64,000 nt of DNA, from contig NC_132977.1 of NCBI RefSeq assembly GCF_047496725.1, forward strand, positions 2,575,001 to 2,639,000. Direction: 5' to 3'. The notes beneath the pieces were generated by a model. The model saw only the letters and a list, made by a program, of their open reading frames with translations, searched no databases and was not told the origin of the DNA. Made by a program: the position numbers and the translations under genes. The first letter of the stretch is position 1, and each line of letters begins with the position of its first letter. Below are positions 13,860 to 26,555 of this stretch, piece by piece. This DNA comes from Anoplolepis gracilipes. Its lineage: Eukaryota > Arthropoda > Insecta > Hymenoptera > Formicidae.

Positions 13860-16800
13860 ATGCCAAAAAACAAAGGCAGGAATGCATACTTTTTCTTTAT
13901 GGTTGATTGGAAAAAGCGCGCAGAAGCGCAAGGTCGTACATTTCCGAATGGATTCAAAGATGTTCAAGCAGATTCGGAATGTAACGAGGAGTGGCAGGTA
14001 ATGTCTACAAGAAATTCAATACGATTTTCATATAATATTTAGAACGTTTTACGTTATCGGAAAATTATTATTCATCTTTTCCGAACATATAATAACGAAT
14101 AACATGTTAACTTTTATTAACTTAACTCTTACATCTCTATTGGAGTACACAAAAAAATTTATTTAACAGTATTCCATATTTCTGAAAAGTATATATTTTC
14201 TCTTAATAATTTTATAATTATTATATAAATCTAGTAAGATATATTTTGCAAAAATTATGTCAAATATTATCTTTATTTTTATTTATTTTATGTAATAGAC
14301 ATGTCTCTTTTTTATTAATAGAGTTTAACTAAGCAAGAGAAGGGTCCATATGAAGCTATGGCAAAACAAGATAAAGTTACAGCACAAATAAAGAATCAAG
14401 ATAAAAAAACGACCTTTGGAGAATCGATAAGTATGCTTGAACAAAAAGAAAAAGAAAAGCAACAAGCTATAATAAAGATGAACGAGAATATCAAATTTTC
14501 TGTTGACACAGCTATAAATCTCAACAGTAAGTAATTTTTTATGCAATACACATATGTATATATAAGTTAATAAAATTTTAAAATAATGTACATTTTTTTT
14601 TGTTTTAATTTACATTAATTTCAATGATTGTTACTCTTGTTTTAAAGATACATAACTCAAGAGAATAAAACATACAAGAAATATATTAAATAGTTACATT
14701 ATAATCAAAGTTGAGTTTCATATTTTCCTTTTTTTTTTTGAAAATTTTTAAAATATAATTTCCAATAAACATGACACAAACTAAATTTATTTTAACTTTA
14801 ACTTAATAAATATTTAATATATAAGATAATGAGCTATTATATTAAAAAATTAATTTTTTTATTGCAGTTCTGCCAAAAACAAAATTTTGCTTTATGCACG
14901 TTAATTATTTTTTTTCAATGATTGTTAATAATGTCATTGAATATTTTCCTGCCGAATATGCGTTAGGAATTTTTTCACTTGAAGATGGTATAGAAGATGT
15001 ACATCATATAATTATCAGTACTGAGATTCCATTAGGATATAAACGGGAAGCACTTGAGACAAGTCAGAATTCTCATCATATACCTGTAGAATATCAAGGT
15101 GGAGAAACTGATTTTGTTATTATGTATACAAAATTGATCAGCTTTTTAGAAGCTAGGAAGGTGGTAAACACATATCCTCCTCTTTATACAACAAGAAAAT
15201 GTACAAAGATGGTGCAATCTGTGTTAAGAAAACTGTGTGATGCAGTAGGTAAGTATTTTTTTTTTAATATGCTTTAACAGTTTCTTACATACATACATAC
15301 ATACATACATTCCATAACGACATAAGAAAATGTGTGAGTTAGGATTATTTAGATACATTTTTCTTTCTTTCTCTCTCTCTCAACTTATTAATATATATTA
15401 TTAAAATAGATATCTGCTTTTGTTTCAGAACAAGATGAAGATCAGTTTAAGGTTTATGAATTAGAAACATTGTTTATACATTTGGCAAATGAAGCTTACA
15501 AAAAAAGAACGGATCGAGAAATGGAATATATCCCTGCTTATGCTGGAAATATGTTTACACGCTATACCTATATCTATGAAAAAGGCTTTGAATGTCCTGT
15601 AAGTAGTTTTATTATTTTATATTATATTTCAAAGTATATTAAATTAGTGATGATATTTTACAATGTATGTAGTTTCACAAATTTGATGATGGAGGATCTG
15701 AATACTGCAGTAAATCTATCCTGCACCAATGGGCATGGACATTGTGTGAAGAATTTTGTAAACCACTAGGAGTGAATATGCGTTCAGGGATACATTGCCC
15801 TATTGACAAATCTGATGTTGCTGACTTAACATATTCGATCAGCAACTTGAAAGTCGATGCTGTTTCCCAACGTGTACCTGAGTGTAGCTCAGTGTTATCT
15901 ATGACAGGTGTAAGTATAATCTAAAATATAGTAATATATCTAAAATATAGTTTTGTAAAGATTATACTTATGTACATAAAATGTTTTTTTTTTATTTTTC
16001 TATAAAATTTCTATACATAACATTATTATTATTATTGGTTATTATTAATATCTTGATAGGTAAGTGAACATCATAGATTGAAAGTGTCTAGTAGATCATA
16101 CCAAGATGAAATGCGTCGTCGGAATGAATCAAAACCAGTGAAAGTTATTGATTACAGTAAATTAGATAAACCTATTGATGAGTCTATTGATGAAACTGTT
16201 AATAAATCTGTTGAAAAACCTGTTGAGATTGCTAATGCATGGAAGAAGAAAGTCCCAAATTATGTATGTATTCTTATACATCAATTTTTATATTAATTGA
16301 AATGTATAGTATTATTCACTAATTTCATTATTCATTATTCATGTTTAGTTGGGTGAAAAGCCATTGCGACCTCCAAATCTCGAAAACTGTAAGTTAAAAC
16401 AGTTCTTTATTTTAATTAGATATTCGAATGATATTTTGTCGTATTTTTATTAATGAAATTACTATTTTATAGAGTATAATTGCAAAATTATTTTATTATA
16501 TATATATAATTATTTCTCTAGTATATTCTGTCGCTGCTACTAACGCGGAAGACTATATTTCATTGGATGATGAGCAGAATTTTCCTCCTATTGGTAAATC
16601 AACATAAGTAGACATTTAACAATATATGTATTTGAATACAATTTTTCATCTAATTAATTAATATATATCTGCATGTGTATAGGTGGAAGAGGTGTTCCAT
16701 TAAAGTCTACTCGATCAGTAACGAAGAAACCATCTTTAGGCAAAGGTAATACTTATTTGTTATAAAATTTTATACATTACAATGAACTATTAAATTAGAT

Positions 16801-16866
16801 AAATATTTTCCACTTTATGGAAAAACTATCTACTTAATTTTTTCTATAGGCCAAGGACACGCATAA
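13860..16866 (+). CDS. mael: Maelstrom, piRNA-pathway HMG-box/MAEL-domain protein
   Basis: Ten coding exons: 13860-13997, 14322-14526, 14868-15248, 15429-15598, 15673-15909, 16060-16263, 16349-16388, 16522-16593, 16683-16745 and 16850-16866 (TAA). All introns are GT-AG and phases agree throughout, giving 508 aa. Residues 1 to about 70 form an HMG box (starts MPKNKGRNAYFFFMVDWKK; later LTKQEKGPYEAMAKQDK). Residues about 115-350 match the MAEL domain, an RNase H-like fold with a Glu-Cys-His-Cys zinc site. Candidate ligands are the Glu in FSLEDG, Cys in FECP, His in LHQW and Cys in IHCP (inference). The tail is charged and ends GKGQGHA after a GGRG segment. Known family role: perinuclear and nuclear factor for piRNA-guided transposon silencing in the germline, acting with Piwi. 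The ATG at 13860 is chosen because the HMG box begins there. Confidence 0.95.
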
Positions 16867-17218
16867 ACAAATTTTTGAAAATGTACCAGTTATATGAAGC
16901 TAAGACATAAACATTACATTAGGGAAATATGTTATTTATATGATGATTTAAATGAATCAAAAAAAAAGAGAAAACATTATAATGTAGAGATGAAAAAAGT
17001 TTTATTTTAATTATAAACTAATAATTTTGTTTACATTCTAAACTTTATACAAGAATTTATTTAAGAATATAAAAGAATTTCTAGAATCTTTTTATGTTTA
17101 TGAAACTTACATCTAGCAGAAAAATAATTATCTCAATCATCAGATAATTAATATGCAGTAAATATAACATTTGAATATGTAATTGGTAAACAATACTATG
17201 TTAAAATCATCCAGATGT

Positions 17219-17224
17219 AATAAA
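17219..17224 (+). terminator. Candidate polyadenylation signal for maelstrom
   Basis: A canonical AATAAA lies about 350 nt after the maelstrom stop codon, followed by a T-rich stretch. Chosen by position and motif only. Confidence 0.35.
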
Positions 17225-17772
17225 TTTTATTTTTCTATTTTTATGCATAAAAATATTTTTTCGTCAATTTAACACCATTTATTATTATAGCTCTTTTTAT
17301 ACATAACTTTATTTATTGTAAATAGTTTAAAATATTGTCAAATTTTACTTTACAAAATGGATGTTGTTTTATGATATATTTATCTTTTGAGAAATGAATT
17401 GATACTTTTTGCCAATATTTCACATATTGAATTAAATATTTTATATTAAATAGAATTTCATATAAAATATTAATTATTAAGATTTAATATAAATTATATT
17501 AAATCTTTTATATTTAATTAATATAATAATATCAATGCTTGCACCAAAAATTTTAGTGATAATGCTATCATTGGACAAGATACTAATAATAATAAGTAAA
17601 TAAGTTTTCAATTTTACGTTTATTAATTATAATTAGTGTATACTATTATGAAAAGTCGCGTTTCAATATTTAATATTTTATTTTTACATTTAAAAAAAAA
17701 ATGCGAATATATATTTCGCGCCACAGTATTTTTGCTATTTCAAGAATGCGTTCGACAATCCTATTCGTTGGG

Positions 17773-17880
17773 TAAAGTAGCGTTTAATCGACCAATCGGA
17801 ACAAATGGACCAAAAGTTTCTTTGTCCTGATTGGTCAATTAAATGCTATCCTGCTTTTATTCTGATTGGTCGATTCATAT
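17773..17880. promoter_or_regulatory. Cluster of three CCAAT boxes in related ~30-bp repeats
   Basis: CCAAT on the plus strand at 17792-17796 and ATTGG (CCAAT on the minus strand) at 17830-17834 and 17865-17869, spaced 35-38 bp. The surrounding sequence is conserved between copies: TTTAATCGACCAATC in the first and the inverse complement of GATTGGTCAATTAAA in the second. CCAAT is the known NF-Y binding core. The segment is GC-richer than its flanks. It probably marks a promoter, possibly of a transcript running right towards 18177. Confidence 0.4.
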
Positions 17881-20426
17881 GCTGAAGTGCACCCTCTATG
17901 TTTGATCGAGTTTGATTTTGAATCGTTCGACGATGAAACGTGCTTTGTATTTCTCGTGATTGTCTTGTGTAAAAGTTAATTTGTCGAATGCAAAGAATTA
18001 TCGCGATCTTATAAAATGTCAAATATTCCTCGCGCGAAATGTATTAAACATTGTTTTGTTGAATTTCATTTCTGTAAGTAAAGTTATATGATCTCGGCTG
18101 ATGCGTATCCAGGTCGATCGAAAACATCATCAAGATATATATTTCAAGTTATCTTCTGCCCGAAACATATTAAAGATGCCACTTGATCCGCAATCATTGT
18201 CAGGTATGTGTACATAAATCGATATATCACTTTATATTATTAACTATCGGAGCTTTCCAATAAGACATTGCAACAGTGTCCACAAGTGAGTGAGAGAGAA
18301 AGAGAGAACATATCAGTGTGTCTCACTCACACTAGTGATACTATGTCGATTATATTTTTGTATAACGGATAGATAACGTTTTGCACGTTGATACTGTTAA
18401 AAGACAATTGTAATATGTGAATAATGTTAATTCAACCACATAATTATATTTAATACTCTTAAAATCATTTTTTTATATTTAATAATCTTGAAATATGTTT
18501 AATAATTTTGAATCATTTGAAAAATCATATTCTATTTCTCGCAAAGATTATTTATTACATATTCAGAGTCTTTACTTTCTGGAAAACCGTGTGGAAAATC
18601 TGGAAATTCTCAGAGATTTCTTTTGTATCTAGAAAAACTCAAGAAGGTGTTTTGCAATTTTATTAGGATTCAGGAAATTTTTTCTCGAAAATTCTCCTTT
18701 TGATAATTTTGCTCTCAATTGTGAACAGTCAGCTGTGTATATTATAATATGAAATTGGTGTCTTTGTGGAAACTCATTAATTGTTGAGAGTGGTCTGATT
18801 TTATTTTAATAGTTCTAGAGTTCTTGAAAGATTAAATAAATATTTTTGGTTATTAAATAAAAAATAAGGTGGCTCGAAACAAACCGAGATGCCAAGTTTA
18901 CGCTGCTTATTCTGTTAATTGACGATTTTTTTATCAGATTTTAAATGTTTGAAAACTCTACAATTAGACAAAATGTTCTGTAGGTAAAAATTATTAGTAT
19001 ATTAAATATATTAAACAAATTAAATCGAGATGTCGAACATATAAACACCGAGGTGAGATACTTGTATCTTCGCTCATCTATAATAAATTAATTACATATA
19101 TATATGTGTTCTCGGAATTGATCGACAAACGCTACACGTGACAGTCGCAAATATATGTAATAAAAAATTTATTTTACAGAAAGTTGTATTAAAAAATTTT
19201 GAAAATATTCTCTTTACTTGGAATTTTAAATAAAATTATCTAGAAAATCGGGGAATTTTTAGAGATTTTTTTTACAAGATTCGAGTAGACACTTTGATAT
19301 TAAAATTATCTTATTTTTATAATAAAAAAATTCTCGCAAAAATTGCGAATGTTATCTTATATGAAAATTGCATCAAAGATTATATTTTTTGCGGAAATTT
19401 ATGTAACTTGAAAAATTTTGTCGTGAATAAACATCCTTTCGATAAATATCGTAATTAAAAAAAGTTAATCAAAACAAACATATAGTAACAGCAAAAAAAT
19501 AGTTATCAACGAAATATTAGAATAAACGTAAGTTATAAAATTAATTGTATTACAAATTAAAATATTATAATCTTAATTTATTATCATCTTATTCAAATTT
19601 ATGTAAATCATTATCTCTCATATTATAAAAATTTTTGACGGAAAACTAATTAATAAATAAAATGAAATGTGTCTAAAGACTTCTTGATACTTGAAGAGAT
19701 ATAATAAATTGATTATAAAGCAGATTGGAAAGATAAATTGGGGGGAAAAAAATCGTGCGAAATTGGAAGCATCGAAAATTGTCACGTGTATTGCAATCTT
19801 CTTTTTTTCATCCAATTCGGCTCGATTTTTTTTTGTACGCAAATCTAAATTGCTCGCTTTCGAAATGATATTCGTGCTTAGTTCATAATTTATTTTAGTA
19901 ATTGTTAAATACAATAAATTTATAGCGTAATTGACTTGATCACCGACTCTCCCGTCCCACTCCGCCACCAGGCGTTCGCGCCGCGTACAATACTTCATTC
20001 ATGTTTTACTACAAAGCTCGTATATATAAATACGTACATAACATAAGAGTTTGATAATCGCTTAACGGAAAGTACAGAAGCGTATGTTTTACAGTACACA
20101 GTTATATCATGTACACAAAAAAAAATATTTATATATATATCTCTCGTATAATATATATCTATATAAATACATACACCCTCATGCATGCGTATGAAGTTAT
20201 CCTAATTAGTCGTCGTGTTATCGTTAAATACGGGTGAAAGTGATCTGTGGATGCGCAGGTGACTGGGAGGAGGAGGTACATATGTGTGTGTGTATGTGTG
20301 TTGTATTGGGTGCGGATTATCGTACTCAAGAATAAGAAGCCAAGGGAGGTCCGTGACGGTTGTCTCCGTAAATGCGCGCGTCGTACATGTCGTATTTTGG
20401 TAAGGTAGCCCGTGTTTTCTGGACGG

Positions 20427-23400
20427 TTATTTGCGATAAGAACTGCGCGGCGGTAAATATTGATTGCTGCCACTGTCACCGCCAATGAAGCCGCCTCCTC
20501 CGTATCCTCCACCGGCTGCAAAACCACTTCCGGATCCACCGCCGGCTCCGCCAAAGCCGCCGGTTCTACCAGCTAAGAGATACAAAATAAAGACAAAGTT
20601 ACGATAAGAATCTCTTTTATAAAAAAAAAAAATTAATATAAAAGATATCTACAGTAAGAATAAAAATTAGAGACATTTTTCTTAGAAAAGATATTTTAAG
20701 ATTTTATACAATTATTAATTTTATGCAATTTTAAATTTCACAGTGAATTATTTTGACATCACGCGTATCATCTTTTATGTTTTGAAATTAATTATTAATT
20801 TAATTTCATACGATAGAATTTTGTGTACGTATATTTTATGTTTGACATTAGCAGTGATTTTAAAAATTCCGACCTCCTTGATAACCGCCGCCATAACCGC
20901 CTCCTCCATATCCTCCACGAGAATATTGAGCCTGTCCTTCGTATTGAACTTCCGCGTTGTATCCGTTTATATCGTCGGCTGTATATCGAACGATCTGTGT
21001 CCTCGAATCCGGCAATAAAACTCTGTATTCTCCTCGAACGACGTTACCATCGCTACTCTCGCGTTGAGAATAATCATTGCCGCTCGGCGGATCGTTGACT
21101 TCGTATTGGAAGTTGTACTGCTTCGGCTATGTAAAAGTAACACGTGAAAATGCGTAATAGACCTACCTGTCATCGCGTGTATGTACGTACATGACACGTG
21201 CATGGTGTAAAGGATAATGAAAAACAAAAGTAATAAGTGAAAGCAAAATGATGGAAAAATATTTTCTTTTTCTACCATTTATATTATTCTCTATCTTCAT
21301 AAATTTTGAGCATGCGCCAATAAATAAATTTTGAAACATAAATGATACGAAACGACGATGATATTTTTTTTTTTAATAATTCGGCTATGTAAAAGTAACA
21401 CGTGACAATGCGTAATAGACCTACCTGTCATCGCGTGTATGTACGTACATGACACGTGCATGGTGTAAAGGATAATGAAAAACAAAAGTAATAAGTGAAA
21501 GCAAAATGATGGAAAAATATTTTCTTTTTCTGCCATTTATATTATTCTCTATATTCCTAAATTTTGAGCATGCGCCAATAAATAAATCTTGAAACATAAA
21601 TGATACGAGACGACGATGATATTTTTTTAAAAATAACAATTAATTTTGGAAAAGAAAAGAAAGAGAGGGATATTATTTTCTTCACTCAAAAAAATATTTT
21701 GCTAATGTAGATAGATTTCTGGATGTCTCAATTAAAATTTATCGCTATTTTTTGTATCTGTTAGAATATTGTTTGTCACCTTTAGAAAATTTAGATTCCA
21801 TTGCCAAATATAATTGTCCTTGACAATAGGCCTTAAAAATCCATCACGGAAAAATGTTCTGTCTAAATTACACTAATAGTACAGATATAAATTCTGTCTC
21901 TGTCATTAAAATTGATTAAGCGCAAAATCTATGCAGTATCACAGTATTTGCCAATAATTTATCTGTTTCAGTTAATTTTTTACATCTAGAAAATTTTTGT
22001 TCAAGTTGCAAGATCATTTTTTTTGAGTGTTTCAACATTGTCTTTCGTATGATGTACAATTTCATCTCTCAAGCTCTCTGAAAAAAATATGTAAATAATT
22101 TTACCCTTTCGCTGTCGCGTCCACCATATCCATATCCTCCTTGTTGTCCTCCAGCACCACGATCCTGGTATCCGCCGCTGCCACTGTCACTGAACTGCGA
22201 TTGTCTGTAGGTTGACTGTCCGAAACCACTTGGTCTGCCAAAGTCGCCGCCGGGTGGACCGTAAGCCTGACTGGGTCTGTTGGTTCTGCTGATACCGAAG
22301 TCACCGGCGTGGCCGCCGCCGAAACCGGCGTCACCTGCGTATCCTCCGCCACCGCCGAATCCGCCACCACCACCGCCACCGAATCCACCTGGTCGACTGT
22401 ATTGATATCCTCCAGCACCTGCACCACCTCCCGGCAAGAGACCCGCAAGGACGTCGCTGCTGATGCACGACAGCACCAGGACGACCAGCTTGGCCAACTG
22501 CAATCAGAGAGAGTTTCTGTGGCTTTGCGACGAGCGGCGAATCCAGCATAATGAAGGTAAATAATGAATTATTAATTACATTAAGTTAGATTAATCTAAA
22601 TAAATAAATATGGATCGCTTGATTTTATTGATCGACTTGATAATAAAATTAAAAAAAATTGATTAAATTGATGATTTCGCTAAATATTATAAAATTATTA
22701 AAAATTATTATTAATTGTATCGTAATAAAATAGAAGACGCGGATGAAACGTTTGACTTTTGATTTCAATCTGGGAATTTGTTATTCTCGGGAAGAAAGAA
22801 TACGTGAATACGTCTCGACGGATCGTCAGGAAAGAAATGTCTAACACGCGAGAAATGACGGTGTCCGCTGTGATAATCGTGTGCTACTGAGGGAAAGTGG
22901 GGCACAATCGGACATCTCTCCGAGTTAAGTGTAGTTACATGTATGTACGTCATCGTGTATGCAGGGAAGATTCAGCCGCTATCGACACGGAATCTCTGGT
23001 TCTGATTACGTTATTATATCTCTTTCGCGACAGAAAAATCAAGCATTTCATCACATATTATTACCGTTTACACGAACGTGTTAAGAAATGGCTCTTTCTC
23101 GAATAGCACGCGTGTTTGAAAGAAGTCGTAGAGACATCTAAAGAGGCGTTTTACTCCTTTCAGACGTCTCTCAAGATGTCGTTTAAGCGTGTTGTTTGGA
23201 TTGATTCTTAAAGCGATATCGTCTTTCAATACGAGCGACAATTTTTTCACCCGATTATTCAATTTTTTTTAAAGCAATATCGGCTTTTATCGCAAAGTTT
23301 ATTGCAAGAAAGGATAGAACCCCGTATATGACATATATGATCGGAATAAGTTGCAACATTTGTCACAAACGTCGCACCTTTCACGATTGCGACGCGTTGT

Positions 23401-24283
23401 CACCGACTGGGTATTCATCGCTGGCACAATGCAAGATAATTGCAAATTCTGTTGCATATGCACGTTATACAGCACAAGAGCGTTATAGAGGATTTTAGAT
23501 TAGCGATCACTGTTGCAATTTATTCTCATTACGACTACTTCCATCTTCTTCCATTAAGCAAACTTAAAAGCTATCTATGCGAGATAATTATAATTGCTTG
23601 CTTATTCACTTTATGAAGATATAATCTGTTTGCAAAAGAACAATAACTTTTAATAATTTATATAATCTTGCTAAGTACTCTTTTTTTTGTTTTTTTTTTG
23701 TTTTTAAATGACCGCTTGCGTGTACAAGACGCTTTTAATTGACCGTATTCTCGTTTACGTTACGTATATTAAAGATAGAAAAATTACAATTATTAAATTA
23801 TTTTATCATATATTGAATTTATCAACAAGTAATTTTTCGATAATACGATATTCGAAAAGAAAATTAAAATTTAGTCAACAGAGATAAAATATAAAGCGTC
23901 TTGATCGCGTGCCTTTTGATCCTTTTCAGTCGAAATAATTTAATTTAGAAAATTAGAAAAAAATATCAATTTTCTCGTTTTTCTTAGACTTCAAGTAACA
24001 TAGGCAAAGATTGAAAAACAATTATAAAGGTATAAATGAAATAATATAATAATAATTAAAAATAATACCGGAAAAATATGAAAAAATTCTAACAAATAAA
24101 TTGAAATAAAATTACTGGCGAACACGAGCGGTATAAGATTTTACAACTCGGTTTGTTAGCAAAATATTTAAAATTATTGAGTTATTCGCAAGATCGTTGG
24201 CAGACTACATTTTTGTAGCCGAAAGGGTTAAAGCGACCCGTAGTCGTGTACGATATTATCTGATGGCCTACCTGGCTATTCAT
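20427..24283 (-). CDS. Resilin-like RR cuticle protein (gene A)
   Basis: Four minus-strand coding exons: 24272-24283, 22105-22497, 20874-21126 and 20427-20572 (TAA), phases 0/0/1, giving 267 aa. Exon 1 encodes only MNSQ. Exon 2 continues the signal peptide (LAKLVVLVLSCISSDVLA, cleavage near residue 22) and a Gly-rich region with a resilin-type motif (RPSQAYGPPGGDFGRPSGFG). Exon 3 holds the extended Rebers-Riddiford chitin-binding domain (about residues 136-200): YNFQYEV, ESSDGNVVRGEY, LLPDSRTQIV, YTADDINGYNAEV. The tail is again Gly-rich and ends YLPPRSSYRK. Known family role: elastic or flexible cuticle protein binding chitin. A TATA box and initiator lie just upstream of exon 1. Intron 2 carries a MITE (21683-22029) and a tandem duplication. 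The donor of exon 3 (GTCGGA) is weak. Confidence 0.88.
21122..21638. repeat. 258-bp tandem duplication at the end of intron 2 of gene A
   Basis: Two nearly identical head-to-tail copies, 21123-21380 and 21381-21638, both starting TCGGCTATGTAAAAG. The unit includes the 3' end of the intron (minus strand), its AG acceptor and the first bases of exon 3. The upstream copy therefore carries a decoy acceptor. The copies differ by a handful of substitutions and T-run length. Confidence 0.9.
21683..22029 (+). mobile_element. Foldback MITE family A inside intron 2 of gene A
   Basis: 347 bp bounded by CACTCAAAAAAAT on the left and ATTTTTTTGAGTG on the right, a perfect short inverted repeat. The interior matches the copy at 41472-41849 (for example GTAGATAGATTTCT and TTTGCCAATAATTTATCTG). 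It is non-coding. A target-site duplication is not clear. Confidence 0.8.
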
Positions 24284-24309
24284 ATTGCTGTAGGACCGAA
24301 GACGCGAAG

Positions 24310-24347
24310 CGAACTGAGAAGATGATCCTCCGGGGAGTTTATATACT
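24310..24347 (-). promoter_or_regulatory. TATA box and initiator of gene A
   Basis: On the minus strand TATATAAAC lies at about 24337-24345. About 28 bp downstream is TTCTCAGTTC, which contains the arthropod initiator TCAGT. The ATG of gene A follows about 30 nt later. This spacing is textbook for a TATA-Inr promoter and supports the 4-residue first exon. Confidence 0.75.
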
Positions 24348-25270
24348 GCTCAGACCCTTTGTTACAGTTTATCTTTCGTGCTGCATATATATCCATGTAT
24401 TAACTGGCGTGTATTAGAATGACCGGCCGCTCTGTGGGAGGGTGTGGGAGGTGGAGAGGTGCGCATCTTCCCTTCACTCCGTATGATGCATTATGGGAAG
24501 AGATAGCCCGCTGATGACTGAAATGGCTTTAAAATTTTAATTGGAGCTACGCACGTGACTTCGGTTTCTCGATCGGGACATCTACGGCACGAGAGAACGC
24601 TTACGTCCGGGAGCAAATCGATCGCCGAGATGCGCCGAGGTTAAAAAATATCCAAACAAATCTCATCTCTTTGGCGAGCGCAAACAAATGTTAAATAAAG
24701 TTAACCAAGTACGGTGCTTCAATAGATTCAGTAGAGTAAACTAATTTCCATTAAAAAGAAAGCTAAAATATATTTACTTGTATTTGCTAAAAGCTTAACG
24801 TTAAAAGAATATATCAGATTAGATATTTGATGTTTTAGAAAAGATTTTAATTATTATGAACATTGTATACATTGCATATACAATTAAATTTTTATATAAC
24901 ATGAAAAAATATATATTACTTTGATATCGGAATACAATATGTATGTACCAGTTGATCCTGATACAGATCAATTGGGAAAAGTGACGGGCTAGTGAAAGGT
25001 TTGACATGTCTTAAATTTGCAATTATGATTACTTTGAGCGTAGTCTTATGCGCGAACAGAATAAGCATTTCGCAATAGATATTACTTTACATATCGGGAG
25101 ATATATATAGCAGGGAAAATTGGTAACATATCCGTAGTTAATCTACCAATTCTGCGCGAAATTGAGGTCAAAAAATTTGACATCCTTACATTTCCATAGT
25201 AATTGTTTTCTCGACGACGCGGTATTGTTAGACGTAGCTTTGTCACGCAAAACGTGATAGATGGATAGAA

Positions 25271-25273
<3 letters not shown>

Positions 25274-25342
<69 letters not shown>
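25274..25342. repeat. (AT)n-(GT)n microsatellite
   Basis: An uninterrupted AT dinucleotide run of nearly 60 bp followed by (GT)n. Other (AT)n runs lie at 29586-29616, 37335-37374, 39956-39999, 42759-42846 (interrupted by GTACATG), 46862-46894 and 61111-61156. Confidence 0.95.
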
Positions 25343-26192
25343 CAGTTTGACTAAAAGAACGAAAATCTTGTACTCAAATATATGAAATTAAAAGGATAAT
25401 TAATTTTTCTCGTCAGAAAGTGATAGGGTAAAAAAAAAAGGACATTTCCTCGCCACGCGGTGGGAGCTGCTCGAAACTATCGCGAATCATCGTCAGATGA
25501 TTGGGTAATATCAGCCTTCGTCGGCGTGGATTTATTTTCACATGGTGCGAACAAAAAAAAAAGAAAAAAAGAATCCACGTGGCACGTGGCGGCGAGCGAA
25601 TTTGCGCGCGTGCGCGTAAGAATGCGATTGCACATATTACGGACGCGCTCTAGGAAAATTCATCCTGGTGCACCCCCTTTGGGTTCCCCTCGACGCATTT
25701 CCCCTTGAGCTCTAAGAATCTTTACCTAGGATCTAGAAGGATCCCTCTACTTTCCCCCGTCGGCCGAGCCCGAAGACGCGGCCTTCGAAATAAAAAAAGA
25801 GAACTGCCTCGCGCGCGGAGGCAAACGCTGATCTCATCCCCGGGGCCGAAGTGTATCGAACCAATTACCGGGTTGTTGTAGTTGCCACGAATGAAAGGTG
25901 GATGTGAAGAAATAGGCCGGTAAATCTCTCGGACAGAGAAGAGAGAGATGGTAGTGGATGGGACGTGCGCGCGCGACGTAGTGGATCAAGTAGTGGGATA
26001 TAAATCCGATCTAAAATCCGGTATATACCGTCCTCGCCGTTTAAGCTTCTCGATAGCGCAGACGATATCGAAGCGGTGCGCATAAATCTCTCCACAGCGG
26101 CGGCTTATGTAAACGTTTAACAAATTTACGAGTAATCCGACGTCACCCGAGTCGCGCGCCGAGTGACGTCTCAATGTACGTGTTTTCGCGAT

Positions 26193-26555
26193 CGATATCT
26201 CGCATGCATCTTTCGATTAGATCAAGATTCGGTGACAATTTTGCAAGATCTTAAAATTAGTTCTGGAAACACTTTTTTTTTTTTTAAATTAATGCCCATA
26301 TCATTGTTTAAATATTTAATAGTACAAGGTGTCTTAATGGGAAGTTGCTAAAACTAATCAGGTGTTACTTTTAACACGATATCTCGCATGCATCTTTCGA
26401 TTAGATCAAGATTCGGTGACAATTTTGCAAGATCTTAAAATTAATTCTTGAAAACATCTTTTTTTTAATTAATACTTATATCATTATTTAAATATTTAAT
26501 AGTACAAGGTCTTAATGGGAAGGTGCTGAAACTAATCAGCTGTCACTTTTAACAC
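26193..26555. repeat. 184-bp tandem duplication
   Basis: CGATATCTCGCATGCATC opens two diverged direct copies at 26193 and 26377. Both continue through GATTCGGTGACAATTTTGC and end near TTTTAACAC. They differ by small indels and substitutions. Non-coding, abutting the inverted-repeat element that follows. Confidence 0.85.

Larger units (their letters stand above)
16867..20426. other. Intergenic region between maelstrom and the first cuticle gene
   Basis: AT-rich DNA between convergent genes. It includes the presumed 3' UTRs of maelstrom (left) and of the resilin-like gene (right; an AATAAA on the minus strand at 19889-19894 is a distant candidate signal). It also holds the CCAAT-rich segment at 17773-17880 and a possible first exon at 18177-18204 (see findings). 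I see no complete gene. Confidence 0.5.

Noticed and set aside
22101..22551. Alternate-frame Val/Asp- or Thr/Ser-rich ORFs on both strands
   Set aside because: Shadows of the glycine-rich exon 2 of gene A, where GGN codons keep all frames open.
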